64,000 nucleotides of DNA from Cohnella thermotolerans DSM 17683. Lineage in GTDB: Bacteria > Bacillota > Bacilli > Paenibacillales > Paenibacillaceae. The stretch covers positions 1-64,000 of the forward strand of contig NZ_AUCP01000014.1 of the NCBI RefSeq assembly GCF_000429825.1, in the 5' to 3' direction. Shown here piece after piece: positions 1 to 10,343 of this stretch. Both the position numbers and the translations under genes were made by a program. The stretch's first letter is position 1; the number at the start of each line of letters is the position of its first letter. A model generated the notes under the pieces. That model was not told the DNA's origin. It was given only the letters and a program-made list of their open reading frames with translations, and searched no databases.

Positions 1-221
1 CCTACTCGTGTTGTGAGTTGATGGGGATAGGATCCGTTGCGATATCCTTGTCGTTCTTCGGTTCTTTCGTAGTGTTCTGCTCCTATTTGTTCAGTCACCT
101 GTGCTTGAAGAATTTGGTTTAATACCGATTCCAGCAACTTAGCTACCCCTGTGTCCTGAGAATTTCCCAAAAATAGTTGCTGCAAAAGTTGTGAATCTAC
201 GGTAATCTGGTATTGAGCCAT
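1..221 (-). CDS. IS256-family (Mutator-type) transposase, N-terminal part only
   Basis: About 73 residues are readable from an ATG at 221-219 preceded by an AGAGGAG ribosome site. The protein begins MAQYQITVDSQLLQQLF and continues through an LLESVLNQILQAQ helix to EQIGAEHYERTEERQGYRNGS. This is the typical N-terminal region of IS256 transposases, including the conserved YRNGS-like segment before the catalytic DDE domain. The DDE domain itself lies outside the window. The gene is AT-rich compared with nrdJ next door, fitting an acquired element. Confidence 0.85.
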   Translation of the reverse strand, partial: MAQYQITVDSQLLQQLFLGNSQDTGVAKLLESVLNQILQAQVTEQIGAEHYERTEERQGYRNGSYPHQLTTRV

Positions 222-345
222 TTCAAATACTCCTCTCTGTGAATGTTGTCTAGTCAACTCCATTCTAACCGAGGACATTTGAATATGGCTCCTAGTACTT
301 TTTAGGAGATATTTCATTTTACACAATTATACGGACTCAACTCAG
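1..345 (-). mobile_element. Left end of an IS256-family insertion sequence, cut by the window edge
   Basis: The element runs off the left edge. Its visible end holds the 5' part of a Mutator/IS256-type transposase and, about 100 bases upstream of the transposase start, a terminal inverted repeat near 318-340. Read leftwards this begins GAGTCCGTATAATTGTG, as in many Bacillales IS256 members. The exact outer base is uncertain by a few positions, and the target duplication cannot be checked because the other end is outside the window. Confidence 0.8.
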
Positions 346-667
346 GTTGCCAGGTAAGTGAATGAAACTTATCTAAATCAGTAACTATGAATTCTCTTAA
401 AATTACGTCCTTACAGTCAATCATAAAAGTGTTTTATTCCGAAATGTAATGAGTATTGGTGTACATGATATTTCTCCTTCTGGAAAAAGTGTCCTATTGC
501 TTATAAGCCTTTTCATAAGGCATTAAATTATTGCAATTACAATAAAGAAAAAGACGCTAAACTTGATGTTTAGCGTCCAGAAGTGTATAAAGATCCAATT
601 ACTGAATAAAAGATATTATTTTATAAGGAAAATGAAACAAATTTCGCAACTGGAAAAGTCACACTGA
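346..667. other. AT-rich intergenic stretch without a recognisable gene
   Basis: No coding sequence with a ribosome site is visible in either strand. The stretch is much more AT-rich than nrdJ and contains only the hairpin at 553-577. It may be the remnant of the DNA into which the IS256-type element inserted. Confidence 0.5.
541..577 (-). terminator. Intrinsic terminator, leftward
   Basis: A perfect 10-bp hairpin with arms GACGCTAAAC and GTTTAGCGTC (553-562 and 568-577) and a 5-base loop. Read on the minus strand it is followed by TTTTTCTTTATT. It lies 116 bases beyond the nrdJ stop and would end leftward transcription. Confidence 0.7.
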
Positions 668-691
668 GACCCCGCTGCCGGGGTCTTTTCT
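668..691 (+). terminator. GC-rich hairpin just after nrdJ, U-tract on the plus strand
   Basis: Arms GACCCCG and CGGGGTC (668-674, 679-685) enclose a 4-base loop, followed by TTTTCTCTT on the plus strand. The U-tract points away from nrdJ, so it works best against rightward transcription. In the nrdJ direction it is a hairpin without a U-run. Confidence 0.5.
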
Positions 692-692
692 C

Positions 693-3335
693 TTACGAGC
701 ACTTGCTGTACCCGCAGTTCGCGCACGTCTTGCAGCCTTCCACGTTCAGCAGCGAAGCCGAGCCGCAGGACGGGCACAGGTCCTTCGACGTATAGACGAA
801 GCCGCCGGGCGATTCGTGGCCATGGCCGTGGCCGTCCACGACAGGGAACGTCGCGGCCGGCGCCGTCGTTGCGGCGATCGGCGCTTCGGCCGTGGCCGTC
901 AGCTCGTCTTCCGCGAGCAGGTTGGCGTGCAGCTCGAGCGCCTTGGCGACGGCGTCGGCGATCGACTCGACGCGGTTCGGGCCGAAGCCGACGGCGCCGG
1001 AGCCGCCGATGCCTTTCAGGTGCTTGACGAGCAGCTGCACCTTGTTCCCGTGGTCGCCGTATCGCAGGAACAGCGAGATGACGCGGCCGAGCGCCTCGGC
1101 CATCGCGAACACGTCGGAGCCGGCTTTCCCCACATTCAGGAAAATTTCGCCGGGCGTGCCGTCGATGTCGTTGACCGTAATATACGCCATGCCGAAGGGC
1201 GTGTTGAACTTGTACGTTGCGCCGCGCAGCACTTTTGGGCGGCTCTTGTACTGCTTGTCGAACACCTTCTGCTGCTGCGGCGTGGCGTTAACCGGCAGCG
1301 CGGAAGCCAGCGCTCCGATCGCGGCGGTCTCGCCGGCGGTTGCCGGAGCCGATGCAGCCGCAGGCGAAGCTGCGGTCTTCGGCGCCTCTTCCTTCCTCTC
1401 GTCCTTGGACGTGCTCAACACCTGCACGTCGCGGCTGCCGTCGCGGTAGATCGTGACGCCCTTGCAGCCGAGCTCAAACGCCAGCTCATACAGCTCGGCG
1501 GTCTCTTCGATCGTGAAGTCGGCCGGGCAGTTCGCCGTCTTCGAGATGGAGCTGTCTACCCAGCGCTGGATGGCGGCCTGCACGCGAATGTGATCCTTGG
1601 CGGACAAGTCCATCGCCGTCACGAACCATTCCGGCAGTTCCTCGCCCGGATGGGCGTCCTTCCACTCCTGCGCGATCGGCACGTACTGCTTGTCGAACCC
1701 GAGCCGGCTCTGGCGGAAATATTCGAAGGCGAAGTACGGCTCGATGCCGGTGGACGTGCCGACCATCGTGCCGGTGGAGCCCGTCGGCGCCTGCGTAATG
1801 ACGGTGACGTTGCGCATGCCGCGTTTGCGGACGGCGTCCGCCACTTCCGGATACACCTTGGTCATGTTTTTCATAAAGCCGCTTTGCAGGAACTTCTCGG
1901 CATCGAACGCCTGGAACGACCCTTTCTCCGCAGCGATCTCCGTCGAAGACAGGTAAGCTTCGCGAGCGATAAACCCGTACAGCTTGTCTAGGAACTCGAT
2001 GCTGTCCGGGCTGCCGTAGCGAATCTCCAGGCGAATCATCAGCTCCGCGAGACCCATCGTGCCGAGTCCGACGCGGCGCTCTTTTTTCTGATTCGCTTCG
2101 TTCTCCGGGAAATGGTACGGCGTTTTGTCGATGACATTGTCCAGGAAACGGACCGAATAACGGACGACGCGCGCCAGTTCGTCCCAGGCGACGTCATGCT
2201 TGTCGGCATCGTAGAACCGCGACAGGTTGATCGCCGACAGGTTGCACACGCCCCAGGCCGGAAGCCCTTGCTCGCCGCACGGATTCGTGCAGATGATCGG
2301 GTTGAAGTACCAGCTGTTCGACATTTGATTGTAATATTCCATGAACACGACGCCCGGCTCGGCCGACTTCCACGCCGATTCGATAATCGTTCTCCAGACG
2401 TCGCGCGCCCGCACCGTCTTATAATGGATGACTTCCTTCCCAAGCTTCTTCCACTTGTCCAGATCGCCGTCCCACAGCTCGTTGTATTCCGGGTCCTTCG
2501 TGTCCGGGAACACGAGCTCCCAATCCATGTCTTCCTTGACCGCCTTCATGAAGCCGTTGCTGACGCACACGGACAGGTTCGCGTTCGTGACCTGGCCCAT
2601 CGTCTGCTTGACCGTGATGAAGTCGAGCACGTCCGGGTGCCAGTCGTTGATCATCAGCATGAGCGCGCCCCGGCGGCTGCCGCCCTGTTCGATCAGACCG
2701 GTCGTGTAGCTGAACAGTCCGCCCCACGATACCGCGCCGCTGGACGAACCGTTCACCCCTTTGACAACGGAACGGCGCGGACGCAGCGAGGACAAGTTGA
2801 TGCCCACTCCGCCGCCGCGGGCCATAATTTCCGTCATCTCGCGGAGCGTCTCCATGATGCCCCCGCGGCTGTCATGAGGAGAAGGGATAACATAGCAGTT
2901 GAACAGCGTCAGCTCGTCGCTGGCGCCGGCGCCGGCCGCAATCCGTCCGCCCGGCACGAGCTTCCAGTCGTCCAGCAGCCAACGGAACTTCTCGCTCCAT
3001 TCCTTCTGCTTCTCCGGCGTCGCTTCCACCGATGCCATCGCGTTCGCGAGACGCGTCCACATCTCTTCCGGCGTCTTCTCGATCGTCAGCGTCAGCTTCT
3101 CGACGTCCGATTCGACCAACTCCCCGCTTCTCGTCCGGACCGTCACCTTCCGGCCGTCGCGAGCGACCACTTCCCCAACTTCCTTGGCCGGGAATTTGGG
3201 ATCGTCCTTCGTCAGCACCAGCACGACGTCCCCAACTTGCGTCTCGTTGGAGTCGGCGTTCTTCCACGCGTACCGATCCAGGAAGATTTTCTCGCTCAGA
3301 CCTTCCAGCTTCTTCGTTTTAACCGTCGTTTTCAA
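693..3335 (-). CDS. nrdJ: Adenosylcobalamin-dependent (class II) ribonucleoside-diphosphate reductase
   Basis: Reduces ribonucleotides to deoxyribonucleotides using a B12-generated radical, so it works with or without oxygen. Visible class II features are the active-site cysteine in FNCYVIPS (about residue 147), the NPCGEQ loop (about 351), the PTGSTGTMVG segment and a C-terminal cysteine-rich tail with CPSCGS and CANCGYSKC, which re-reduces the active site or binds zinc. The chosen start is TTG at 3335, which sits 9 bases after AGAGGG; an in-frame ATG 12 codons upstream at 3371 has no ribosome site. A Pro/Ala-rich linker separates the barrel from the tail. Control by NrdR is indicated by two boxes upstream. 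Confidence 0.95.
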   Translation of the reverse strand: MKTTVKTKKLEGLSEKIFLDRYAWKNADSNETQVGDVVLVLTKDDPKFPAKEVGEVVARDGRKVTVRTRSGELVESDVEKLTLTIEKTPEEMWTRLANAMASVEATPEKQKEWSEKFRWLLDDWKLVPGGRIAAGAGASDELTLFNCYVIPSPHDSRGGIMETLREMTEIMARGGGVGINLSSLRPRRSVVKGVNGSSSGAVSWGGLFSYTTGLIEQGGSRRGALMLMINDWHPDVLDFITVKQTMGQVTNANLSVCVSNGFMKAVKEDMDWELVFPDTKDPEYNELWDGDLDKWKKLGKEVIHYKTVRARDVWRTIIESAWKSAEPGVVFMEYYNQMSNSWYFNPIICTNPCGEQGLPAWGVCNLSAINLSRFYDADKHDVAWDELARVVRYSVRFLDNVIDKTPYHFPENEANQKKERRVGLGTMGLAELMIRLEIRYGSPDSIEFLDKLYGFIAREAYLSSTEIAAEKGSFQAFDAEKFLQSGFMKNMTKVYPEVADAVRKRGMRNVTVITQAPTGSTGTMVGTSTGIEPYFAFEYFRQSRLGFDKQYVPIAQEWKDAHPGEELPEWFVTAMDLSAKDHIRVQAAIQRWVDSSISKTANCPADFTIEETAELYELAFELGCKGVTIYRDGSRDVQVLSTSKDERKEEAPKTAASPAAASAPATAGETAAIGALASALPVNATPQQQKVFDKQYKSRPKVLRGATYKFNTPFGMAYITVNDIDGTPGEIFLNVGKAGSDVFAMAEALGRVISLFLRYGDHGNKVQLLVKHLKGIGGSGAVGFGPNRVESIADAVAKALELHANLLAEDELTATAEAPIAATTAPAATFPVVDGHGHGHESPGGFVYTSKDLCPSCGSASLLNVEGCKTCANCGYSKCS

Positions 3336-3431
3336 TCCGGCACACCCTCTCGTTATGACATCTGAATTCATGAACTGCTAGGTTCGCTAGGTTCGTTTCG
3401 TTCGCAACACCAACGATAATGTATGTAAATT

Positions 3432-3480
3432 ATACAATATATTGTGTGCGAACACCATTATACTATACAACATATGGTGC
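3432..3480 (-). promoter_or_regulatory. Tandem NrdR boxes and promoter of nrdJ
   Basis: Two 16-bp near-palindromes, ATACAATATATTGTGT (3432-3447) and ATACAACATATGGTGC (3465-3480), match the NrdR box pattern (acaCaatATattGtgt). They are spaced 33 bp start to start, about three helical turns, as is usual for NrdR pairs. TATAAT-like hexamers on the minus strand lie at 3429-3434 and 3457-3462, so repressor binding would block RNA polymerase. The rest of 3336-3663 holds only this control region and the yqhH promoter. Confidence 0.85.
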
Positions 3481-3573
3481 CGCCATCGACCAAAAGGAGC
3501 ATTGACAGCGTCCAAGTCCTCGCTTGTCGTCCTTTCTTCCGTTTGCTCCCGTTCCCTCCTTTTCCCGCAAGGT

Positions 3574-3601
3574 TTGAATTTTCCTCAGTTGCTCATACTA
3601 T
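3574..3601 (+). promoter_or_regulatory. SigA-type promoter of yqhH-yqhG
   Basis: TTGAAT (3574-3579), a 16-base spacer, then TACTAT (3596-3601), about 60 bases before the yqhH start. Confidence 0.5.
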
Positions 3602-3663
3602 AGGTTATTCCGCCAACGATTTCCCCGCCATCGTATCCTAACACGATCAGGAGGCAACCGACA

Positions 3664-5514
3664 TTGCGCAACGATCCGATGCAGCAGCTGGCCCAAACAG
3701 ACGCACCCGAGCTTTCGGCCGAAGCCGATTTTACGACGGCAACGACGCTTCCCGCAAGCGAGCCGCTCCCTCCCGCACCCGAACCGGACGCCGCCGGCAA
3801 ACCCGCCGTTCCGCCCGCGCGCAAGCTGCATCCGCTTGTCGAGCTTTATATCGATCGGAGCCCTTTCGAAGAATTGGAGCGGCGCATCGAACGCAACGGC
3901 CCTTGGGACGACTGGTCGCTGTACCTGATGGCGCTGGAAGCCGAAGAGGCGCTCAAAATCTCCGATTTCCACGAGCTGCAATGCCTGAGACTTCTGCCCC
4001 ACCTGACGCCGCTGCCCCACCAGTTGGAGACGGCGCGCCGCGTCCTCTACGAGATGCGGGGCCGGGCCATTCTGGCCGACGAAGTCGGACTGGGCAAGAC
4101 GATCGAAGCCGGTCTCGTGCTGAAGGAATATCTCGTCCGCGGCCTCGTGAAGCGGGTGCTCATTCTCGTGCCGGCCTCCCTCGTGCTGCAATGGGTGCGG
4201 GAGCTGAGCGGCAAGTTCGGCATTCCCGCCGTCGCGCAGAAGAAAGCGCACACCTGGAGCAGCGACATCGTCGTCGCTTCCATGGACACGGCCAAGCGCG
4301 AGCCGCACCGCTCCTTCCTGCTGGACGGCGAATACGACATGCTGATCATCGACGAAGCCCACAAGCTCAAGAACAAGAAAACCGGCAACTATCAATTCGT
4401 CGGCGATCTGCGTAAGAAATATTGCCTGCTGTTGACCGCCACCCCGGTGCAGAACGATCTGTCCGAGCTCTACAACCTCATTACCCTGCTCAAGCCCGGT
4501 CAACTCGGGGGCGAAGGCGATTTCGCCGCCAACTTCGTCGAAGGAAGGCGCGTCGCCAAGAACGAGGACCGGCTGCAGGCCGCGCTGGGACAGGTCATGA
4601 TCCGCAACCGGCGCAGCGACGGCTCGCTGGAATTTACCCGGCGGATGGTGACGAACGTCCCGCTTCGCCTATCGCCCGAGGAGCAGGAGCTGTACGACGG
4701 GGTGACGGCCTTCGTCCGCGAGCGCGCGCAAGCGGATAGAGGCGACATGGCCAGCATGCTGTCCTTGGTGACGCTGCAGCGGGAAGTTTGCTCCAGCCGG
4801 GACGCCGTGTTCCTGACGCTGATTAACTTGTCCAAGAAGGTGGCCCCCGAATCGCCGCTGCACGCGCAAATCTGGGAACTGGTGAACCGGATCCGCAACA
4901 TCAAGGCGAACACGAAGGCCGAGAAAACGATGGAGATCATCGAGGAGATCCAGGACAAGGTCATCGTGTTCACGGAATACCGGGCGACGCAGGATTATCT
5001 CATCCGCTTCTTCAAGGAGCGCGGCCTGAGCGCCGTTCCGTATCGCGGAGGCATGAACCGGGGGAAGAAGGACTGGATGATGGACTTGTTCCGCCGCCGG
5101 GCGCAAGTCATGGTCGCGACCGAAGCCGGAGGAGAAGGAATCAACCTGCAGTTCTGCCACCATATCGTCAATTTCGACCTGCCCTGGAACCCGATGCGGG
5201 TCGAGCAGCGGATCGGGCGGGTTCACCGGCTCGGCCAGACGGAAGACGTCAGTATCTTCAATCTGTGCACGGCCGGGACCATAGAGGAACATATCGTACA
5301 CCTGCTCCATGAAAAAATCAATATGTTCGAAATGGTCATCGGAGAGCTGGGCGAAATATTGGAACGAGTGGAGAAGGAAGAGACATTGGAGCGCAAGCTG
5401 GCGAAATTGGTGCTGGAATCGGCGAACGCCGGCGAGCTCCGCGAACGCATCGACAATCTGGGCGACTCGATGCTCGAGGCGAGGCGCCAGGTGGAACGGG
5501 AGAAACCGCAATGA
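3664..5514 (+). CDS. yqhH: SNF2-family DEAD/DEAH-box helicase, YqhH
   Basis: A superfamily 2 ATPase of the Swi2/Snf2-RapA type, predicted to translocate on double-stranded DNA or remodel nucleic-acid-protein complexes; its cellular role is not established. The N-terminal ~50 residues are a Pro/Ala-rich extension. The first ATPase lobe has Walker A ADEVGLGKT (about 138-146) and DEAH (about 230), with LTATP following. The second lobe carries VIVFTEYRATQ, EAGGEGINLQF and the motif VI string QRIGRVHRLGQ. The TTG start is 9 bases after AGGAGG. The stop overlaps the yqhG start as ATGA, so the two are translationally coupled, the same pairing as in Bacillus subtilis. Confidence 0.9.
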   Translation: MRNDPMQQLAQTDAPELSAEADFTTATTLPASEPLPPAPEPDAAGKPAVPPARKLHPLVELYIDRSPFEELERRIERNGPWDDWSLYLMALEAEEALKISDFHELQCLRLLPHLTPLPHQLETARRVLYEMRGRAILADEVGLGKTIEAGLVLKEYLVRGLVKRVLILVPASLVLQWVRELSGKFGIPAVAQKKAHTWSSDIVVASMDTAKREPHRSFLLDGEYDMLIIDEAHKLKNKKTGNYQFVGDLRKKYCLLLTATPVQNDLSELYNLITLLKPGQLGGEGDFAANFVEGRRVAKNEDRLQAALGQVMIRNRRSDGSLEFTRRMVTNVPLRLSPEEQELYDGVTAFVRERAQADRGDMASMLSLVTLQREVCSSRDAVFLTLINLSKKVAPESPLHAQIWELVNRIRNIKANTKAEKTMEIIEEIQDKVIVFTEYRATQDYLIRFFKERGLSAVPYRGGMNRGKKDWMMDLFRRRAQVMVATEAGGEGINLQFCHHIVNFDLPWNPMRVEQRIGRVHRLGQTEDVSIFNLCTAGTIEEHIVHLLHEKINMFEMVIGELGEILERVEKEETLERKLAKLVLESANAGELRERIDNLGDSMLEARRQVEREKPQ

Positions 5515-6380
5515 ACGCCAAGCAGGTGCAAAAATTCGTGCTCGCTTATTTGCAGTCCACGGGAAGCCGCATTATCGAGAAAGGGCCGGCCCACGTCACG
5601 GTGAAGCTGTCGCCGGAAGCCGACCGCGCGCTGACGAACCGTCCTTATTATTGGAGCTTCGTCGACCGGACCGGCGCGGAGCCCGAGACGATGACGTTCC
5701 GCTGGAACTTCGAACCGCCGGACCCGTCGTCAAGCCCGGCGGCGCCGCCCCCGATTGTCGCGAACGGCGCGCGAATCATCCAGGACGACGTCTACTTCGG
5801 CTCCCGCCGTCTGGGCCAAATTTTCGAATCCGTCGGGCAAGCCGGCAAATGCGTCATGCTGTTCGAGGAGCCGCCCAAGGGATCGGCCGGCCCGCTCGGC
5901 TCGCAGCCTTACACCGCCTGGCTCGGCGTCAACTTCAAAGCTACTTATGAATGCGACATGAAGCGCGAGGAGCTGTACGGCATGGGCATCTCGCTCGCCA
6001 CCGGCGTCATCGACGAGCAATTTCTGCAGCGGCTGAAGGACATCCGGCTCACCCCTCGCCTCCCGTCGAACGTCCACCTGCTGCGCAACGGCCTGTCGCT
6101 CCGCCGGGCGATGACCCAGCTCGAGCACGCCGTCGAGCGCAAGCTGAAGAGCGCGGACTTCGGCTGGGCCGAGGAAGCCGACGAGCGGCGACGGGACGAG
6201 CTCGCCCGCGTCGAGCAATACTATGAGCCCATGATCGAACGGGCCGCGACGGCCGAGCAGGCCGAAGCGCTGAAGGCCCGTTACGGGAGACGCCGGGAGG
6301 AGATCGATTGGCAATATAGGCCGAGAGTGACGCTATCCGTCATCAATTGCGGGATTTTCCACTTGCCCGGCATCGATTGA
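5511..6380 (+). CDS. yqhG: YqhG family protein of unknown function
   Basis: A 289-residue soluble protein recognised as YqhG by its N-terminal segment (KFVLAYLQSTGSRIIEKGP), the PYYWSFVDRTGAEPETMTF block and a charged C-terminal helical part ending in a DWQYRPRVTLSVINCGIFHLPG-like close. No catalytic motif or membrane segment is apparent. The family always seems to travel with the YqhH helicase in Bacillales, and here it overlaps that gene by 4 bases, so a joint function is likely but unproven. No terminator is visible directly after it. Confidence 0.85.
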   Translation: MNAKQVQKFVLAYLQSTGSRIIEKGPAHVTVKLSPEADRALTNRPYYWSFVDRTGAEPETMTFRWNFEPPDPSSSPAAPPPIVANGARIIQDDVYFGSRRLGQIFESVGQAGKCVMLFEEPPKGSAGPLGSQPYTAWLGVNFKATYECDMKREELYGMGISLATGVIDEQFLQRLKDIRLTPRLPSNVHLLRNGLSLRRAMTQLEHAVERKLKSADFGWAEEADERRRDELARVEQYYEPMIERAATAEQAEALKARYGRRREEIDWQYRPRVTLSVINCGIFHLPGID

Positions 6381-6518
6381 CAAGAATAGAAGCGGGACGG
6401 CGGGCGATCCGGGACACATTCCAACAGGATCGGCACAGCTTGTCCTTTATAATGCAAACAACGAGATTGTTGCCGATGCCGCAAGCCCCCACTCTTCCAA
6501 CGAAGCAGGTGAATGTTC

Positions 6519-7463
6519 ATGATCGTAACGAGCCGCAGGCTAAGGCAGCTAACCGCCGCCGGACTTCAAGCGCTCGCTCTCGCGTCTGCCGCCGCCGCTC
6601 CGTCCGCCGCCCATGCCGCCGTCCTGCCCGCATCCGCCATTACGGCCGCCGCCAAGGAAGCCGAGACCGCTCTTCGGGAAGAAGCGTTTCCTTCTGCCTT
6701 GGAGCGCAGCGTGCAGTCGTGGATCCGGACGTTGTCGGCGCAGCGGCCGTTCGAAGCCTGGAAGCAGGCCGTTCCCTCCATCGAAGCGCTTGGACCGGGC
6801 ACGCACGGCTGGCTGGTCACGCTGCGCCAAAGCGACAGCCGGCCTGTCGGCTACATCGTCGTCTACGCGGCCGAAGACGGCTCGTACCGTCTCGGCGAAT
6901 ACGGCCTCGGGCCGCAGCCGCTGTTCGACAAGGCCGCCTTGACCCGCTCTCTCGTCGCTAACGGCTTCATCGCCTCGCATGCCTCGCCGTACCGGGCCGA
7001 GAAGCTGTATGCGCATCCGTTTGCCGCCGTATGGAGGGTGACGATCGGGAACGACGTGTACTGGCTGGACGCCAAGACGGACGAACTGCTCCCCCTGGAC
7101 GACCAGGCGTGGAACAAGGTTCTCCGTTCTTCTCGGCAACCGGCTTCGGACGCTGCGGACAGCGGCACCGTTCGAGCCGTCCGGCTGAACGAGCCCTTCG
7201 ACCCGTACGACCGCCTCCCTTGGCTGATGAACGAAGCTCCGGTCGGAGCGGGCGCCGGCGGAGAAGTTTTGCTCCGGCGCATCAAGCAAGCCAAGTCGTT
7301 AAGGTTCGTCAGCGAGCCGTTCGGCGACAGGATGCTGTACGCGCTTGCCGTCGTCGGCTATCAGAGCTGGAGCTGCGGCCGGCTCGACCTCGCGCTAGAC
7401 ATGCAGGGAACCCGCTTCATTCCGCTCGATTCGCTTCGGGCGGCCGGCCTTTTTTATCGGTAA
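6519..7463 (+). CDS. Secreted protein of unknown function
   Basis: The product opens with a signal peptide (R-R-L-R-Q-L-T-A-A-G, a hydrophobic alanine-rich core, then a likely cut after AAHA). The mature part, about 280 residues, is soluble and has no motif I recognise. The YIVVYAAEDGSYRLGEYG and DVYWLDAKTDEL segments resemble beta-rich PepSY-like or secreted repeats, but this is weak. I chose the ATG at 6519 because AGGTGA lies 6 bases upstream; the in-frame ATG at 6513 touches that site. It is monocistronic, ending at a terminator at 7469. Confidence 0.7.
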   Translation: MIVTSRRLRQLTAAGLQALALASAAAAPSAAHAAVLPASAITAAAKEAETALREEAFPSALERSVQSWIRTLSAQRPFEAWKQAVPSIEALGPGTHGWLVTLRQSDSRPVGYIVVYAAEDGSYRLGEYGLGPQPLFDKAALTRSLVANGFIASHASPYRAEKLYAHPFAAVWRVTIGNDVYWLDAKTDELLPLDDQAWNKVLRSSRQPASDAADSGTVRAVRLNEPFDPYDRLPWLMNEAPVGAGAGGEVLLRRIKQAKSLRFVSEPFGDRMLYALAVVGYQSWSCGRLDLALDMQGTRFIPLDSLRAAGLFYR

Positions 7464-7468
7464 ACGCG

Positions 7469-7513
7469 AAAAGCCGCAACTCTCGGGCAGACACCGGGAA
7501 TGGCGGCTTTCTT
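7469..7513 (+). terminator. Intrinsic terminator of the secreted-protein gene
   Basis: Arms AAAGCCGC (7470-7477) and GCGGCTTT (7503-7510), with an inner partial stem in the loop, followed by a short T-rich end. The arms also give T-runs on the minus strand, so it may act on yqzE transcripts too. Confidence 0.65.
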
Positions 7514-7528
7514 ATGAACGGACGAGAT

Positions 7529-7744
7529 TTACAGCTCGGATTCGAGCTCATTTTTGCGCTTCGGGCTGTTGCTCCGGCGCTCGTCCCACCAGAGCTGCAT
7601 GCCCATCGGCACCATGCCGAACCATTGCGTCGTCCACGGCAGCCGGTTCGGCTTTGCGTCCTTCTCCCTGACGTCCGGCGGCGTCGTCAAGTAAGCTACC
7701 GCCCGGCTCGTTACGTACTTCAGAAGATCGGTACCGTCGCCCAT
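7529..7744 (-). CDS. yqzE: YqzE family small protein
   Basis: A 71-residue protein starting MGDGTDLLKYVTSRAVAYL, with the family's central TPPDVREKD...RLPWTTQWFGMVPMGMQLWW block and a charged tail. B. subtilis YqzE lies near the comG and yqhH/yqhG genes, so the position here is conserved synteny. Function is unknown; the hydrophobic WFGMVPMGMQLWW stretch suggests membrane association. The start at 7744 is preceded by AAAAGGAGGGG with 6 bases between, and longer in-frame versions lack a site. Confidence 0.75.
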   Translation of the reverse strand: MGDGTDLLKYVTSRAVAYLTTPPDVREKDAKPNRLPWTTQWFGMVPMGMQLWWDERRSNSPKRKNELESEL

Positions 7745-7921
7745 GCCGTACCCCTCCTTTTCCGTTCTGCTCCTAGGATATCCCGTGCGAGCGCTTTTCA
7801 AACGCGGCCGGGGTTCGCGGCTTCTTCTGCATGAGACGAAGGCTTTCGTGTCACGCTATAGGAGGATCACGCGCGAAAATTCGCCCGGCCGGCCGGTTTC
7901 GGGGAAAGGAGAGGTGTGCGG

Positions 7922-8632
7922 ATGGCGATTGCAAAGAGTTTTGGGGCGTTAAGCCGGAGAGCGGCCTTGTTGGGCGCGGTTTTGCTGTTGTCGGGATGGA
8001 CCCCGCCGGAACAACCGTCGACTCCGCCGGCCTCGGTCCGTCATGCGCTGCCGACGGCGGACGTGCTCATCGACGCCGGGCACGGCGGGATCGATTCGGG
8101 CACGCATTGGGGCGATATTATGGAAAAGGATATCAATCTCGCCATCTCCAGCAGGCTGTACTTGATTTTGCGCAGTCACGGCGTTCGGGCGGTGCTTAAC
8201 CGGACGGGAGATTACGCGCTGAGCGACGAGAACCGGTGGCACCGGGCGTCCCGCCACACCCGCGATTTGTCCCAGCGGGGCGGGCTGACCGAAGAGATTC
8301 AGCCGCGAATGTTCGTCAGCATCCATGTCAACTGGTCGCCCCGGGGGCGGAAGCGGGGACCGCTCGTACTCCATCAGGCCGAAGGACGCAGCGCCCTGCT
8401 CGCGTCGTTCATCCAGGACGGCTTGAACCGCCAGCAGCGCGCGAACGGGGTGCCGACGCTCGGAAAACGGTTCTACGTCCTGAACCGGGTGCGGGTTCCG
8501 AGCGTCATTGTGGAGACGACTTTCCTGAACGATCCGCTTGACCGGGCGATGCTGACTTCTCCCAGAGGACAAACCCGAATCGCCCACGCCATAGCCGAAG
8601 GCATTCTGGCTTACCGCTGCGTTGCCCCTTAA
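7922..8632 (+). CDS. N-acetylmuramoyl-L-alanine amidase, Amidase_3 (CwlD-like)
   Basis: A zinc amidase cleaving the lactyl-amide bond between MurNAc and the peptide stem. The N-terminus is a signal sequence with an LLLSGWT end. The catalytic fold shows VLIDAGHGGIDSGT (zinc His), an E in MEKDINL, SIHVNWS (second zinc His) and a late VIVETTFLND segment carrying the catalytic Glu. At about 236 residues it is CwlD-sized, and CwlD makes the muramic-delta-lactam of spore cortex; that assignment is inference. ATG at 7922 follows AAAGGAGAGG; GTG at 7916 is an alternative. It converges on the deacetylase gene through a shared terminator. Confidence 0.8.
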   Translation: MAIAKSFGALSRRAALLGAVLLLSGWTPPEQPSTPPASVRHALPTADVLIDAGHGGIDSGTHWGDIMEKDINLAISSRLYLILRSHGVRAVLNRTGDYALSDENRWHRASRHTRDLSQRGGLTEEIQPRMFVSIHVNWSPRGRKRGPLVLHQAEGRSALLASFIQDGLNRQQRANGVPTLGKRFYVLNRVRVPSVIVETTFLNDPLDRAMLTSPRGQTRIAHAIAEGILAYRCVAP

Positions 8633-8633
8633 C

Positions 8634-8678
8634 AAAGAAGCGGCCTTCCCGGGAATCTCCCGGGAAGGCCGCTTCTTT
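8634..8678. terminator. Bidirectional terminator between convergent genes
   Basis: A perfect 21-bp stem (8634-8654 and 8658-8678) with a 3-base loop. It begins AAAGAAGCGGCC and ends GGCCGCTTCTTT, so both strands end in a T-run. Confidence 0.9.
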
Positions 8679-8683
8679 CTTCG

Positions 8684-10254
<1,571 letters not shown>

Positions 10255-10343
10255 GACGTGACATTCGCTTTAGGCATCTGAACAAGCATTGCAATGGCCT
10301 GCCCCGTATACTGTAGCACAATCGAAGAAAGGAGATGAATGAC

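Noticed and set aside
816-3381. Several long plus-strand frames across nrdJ
   Set aside because: Shadows of nrdJ; the minus-strand protein has every family motif.
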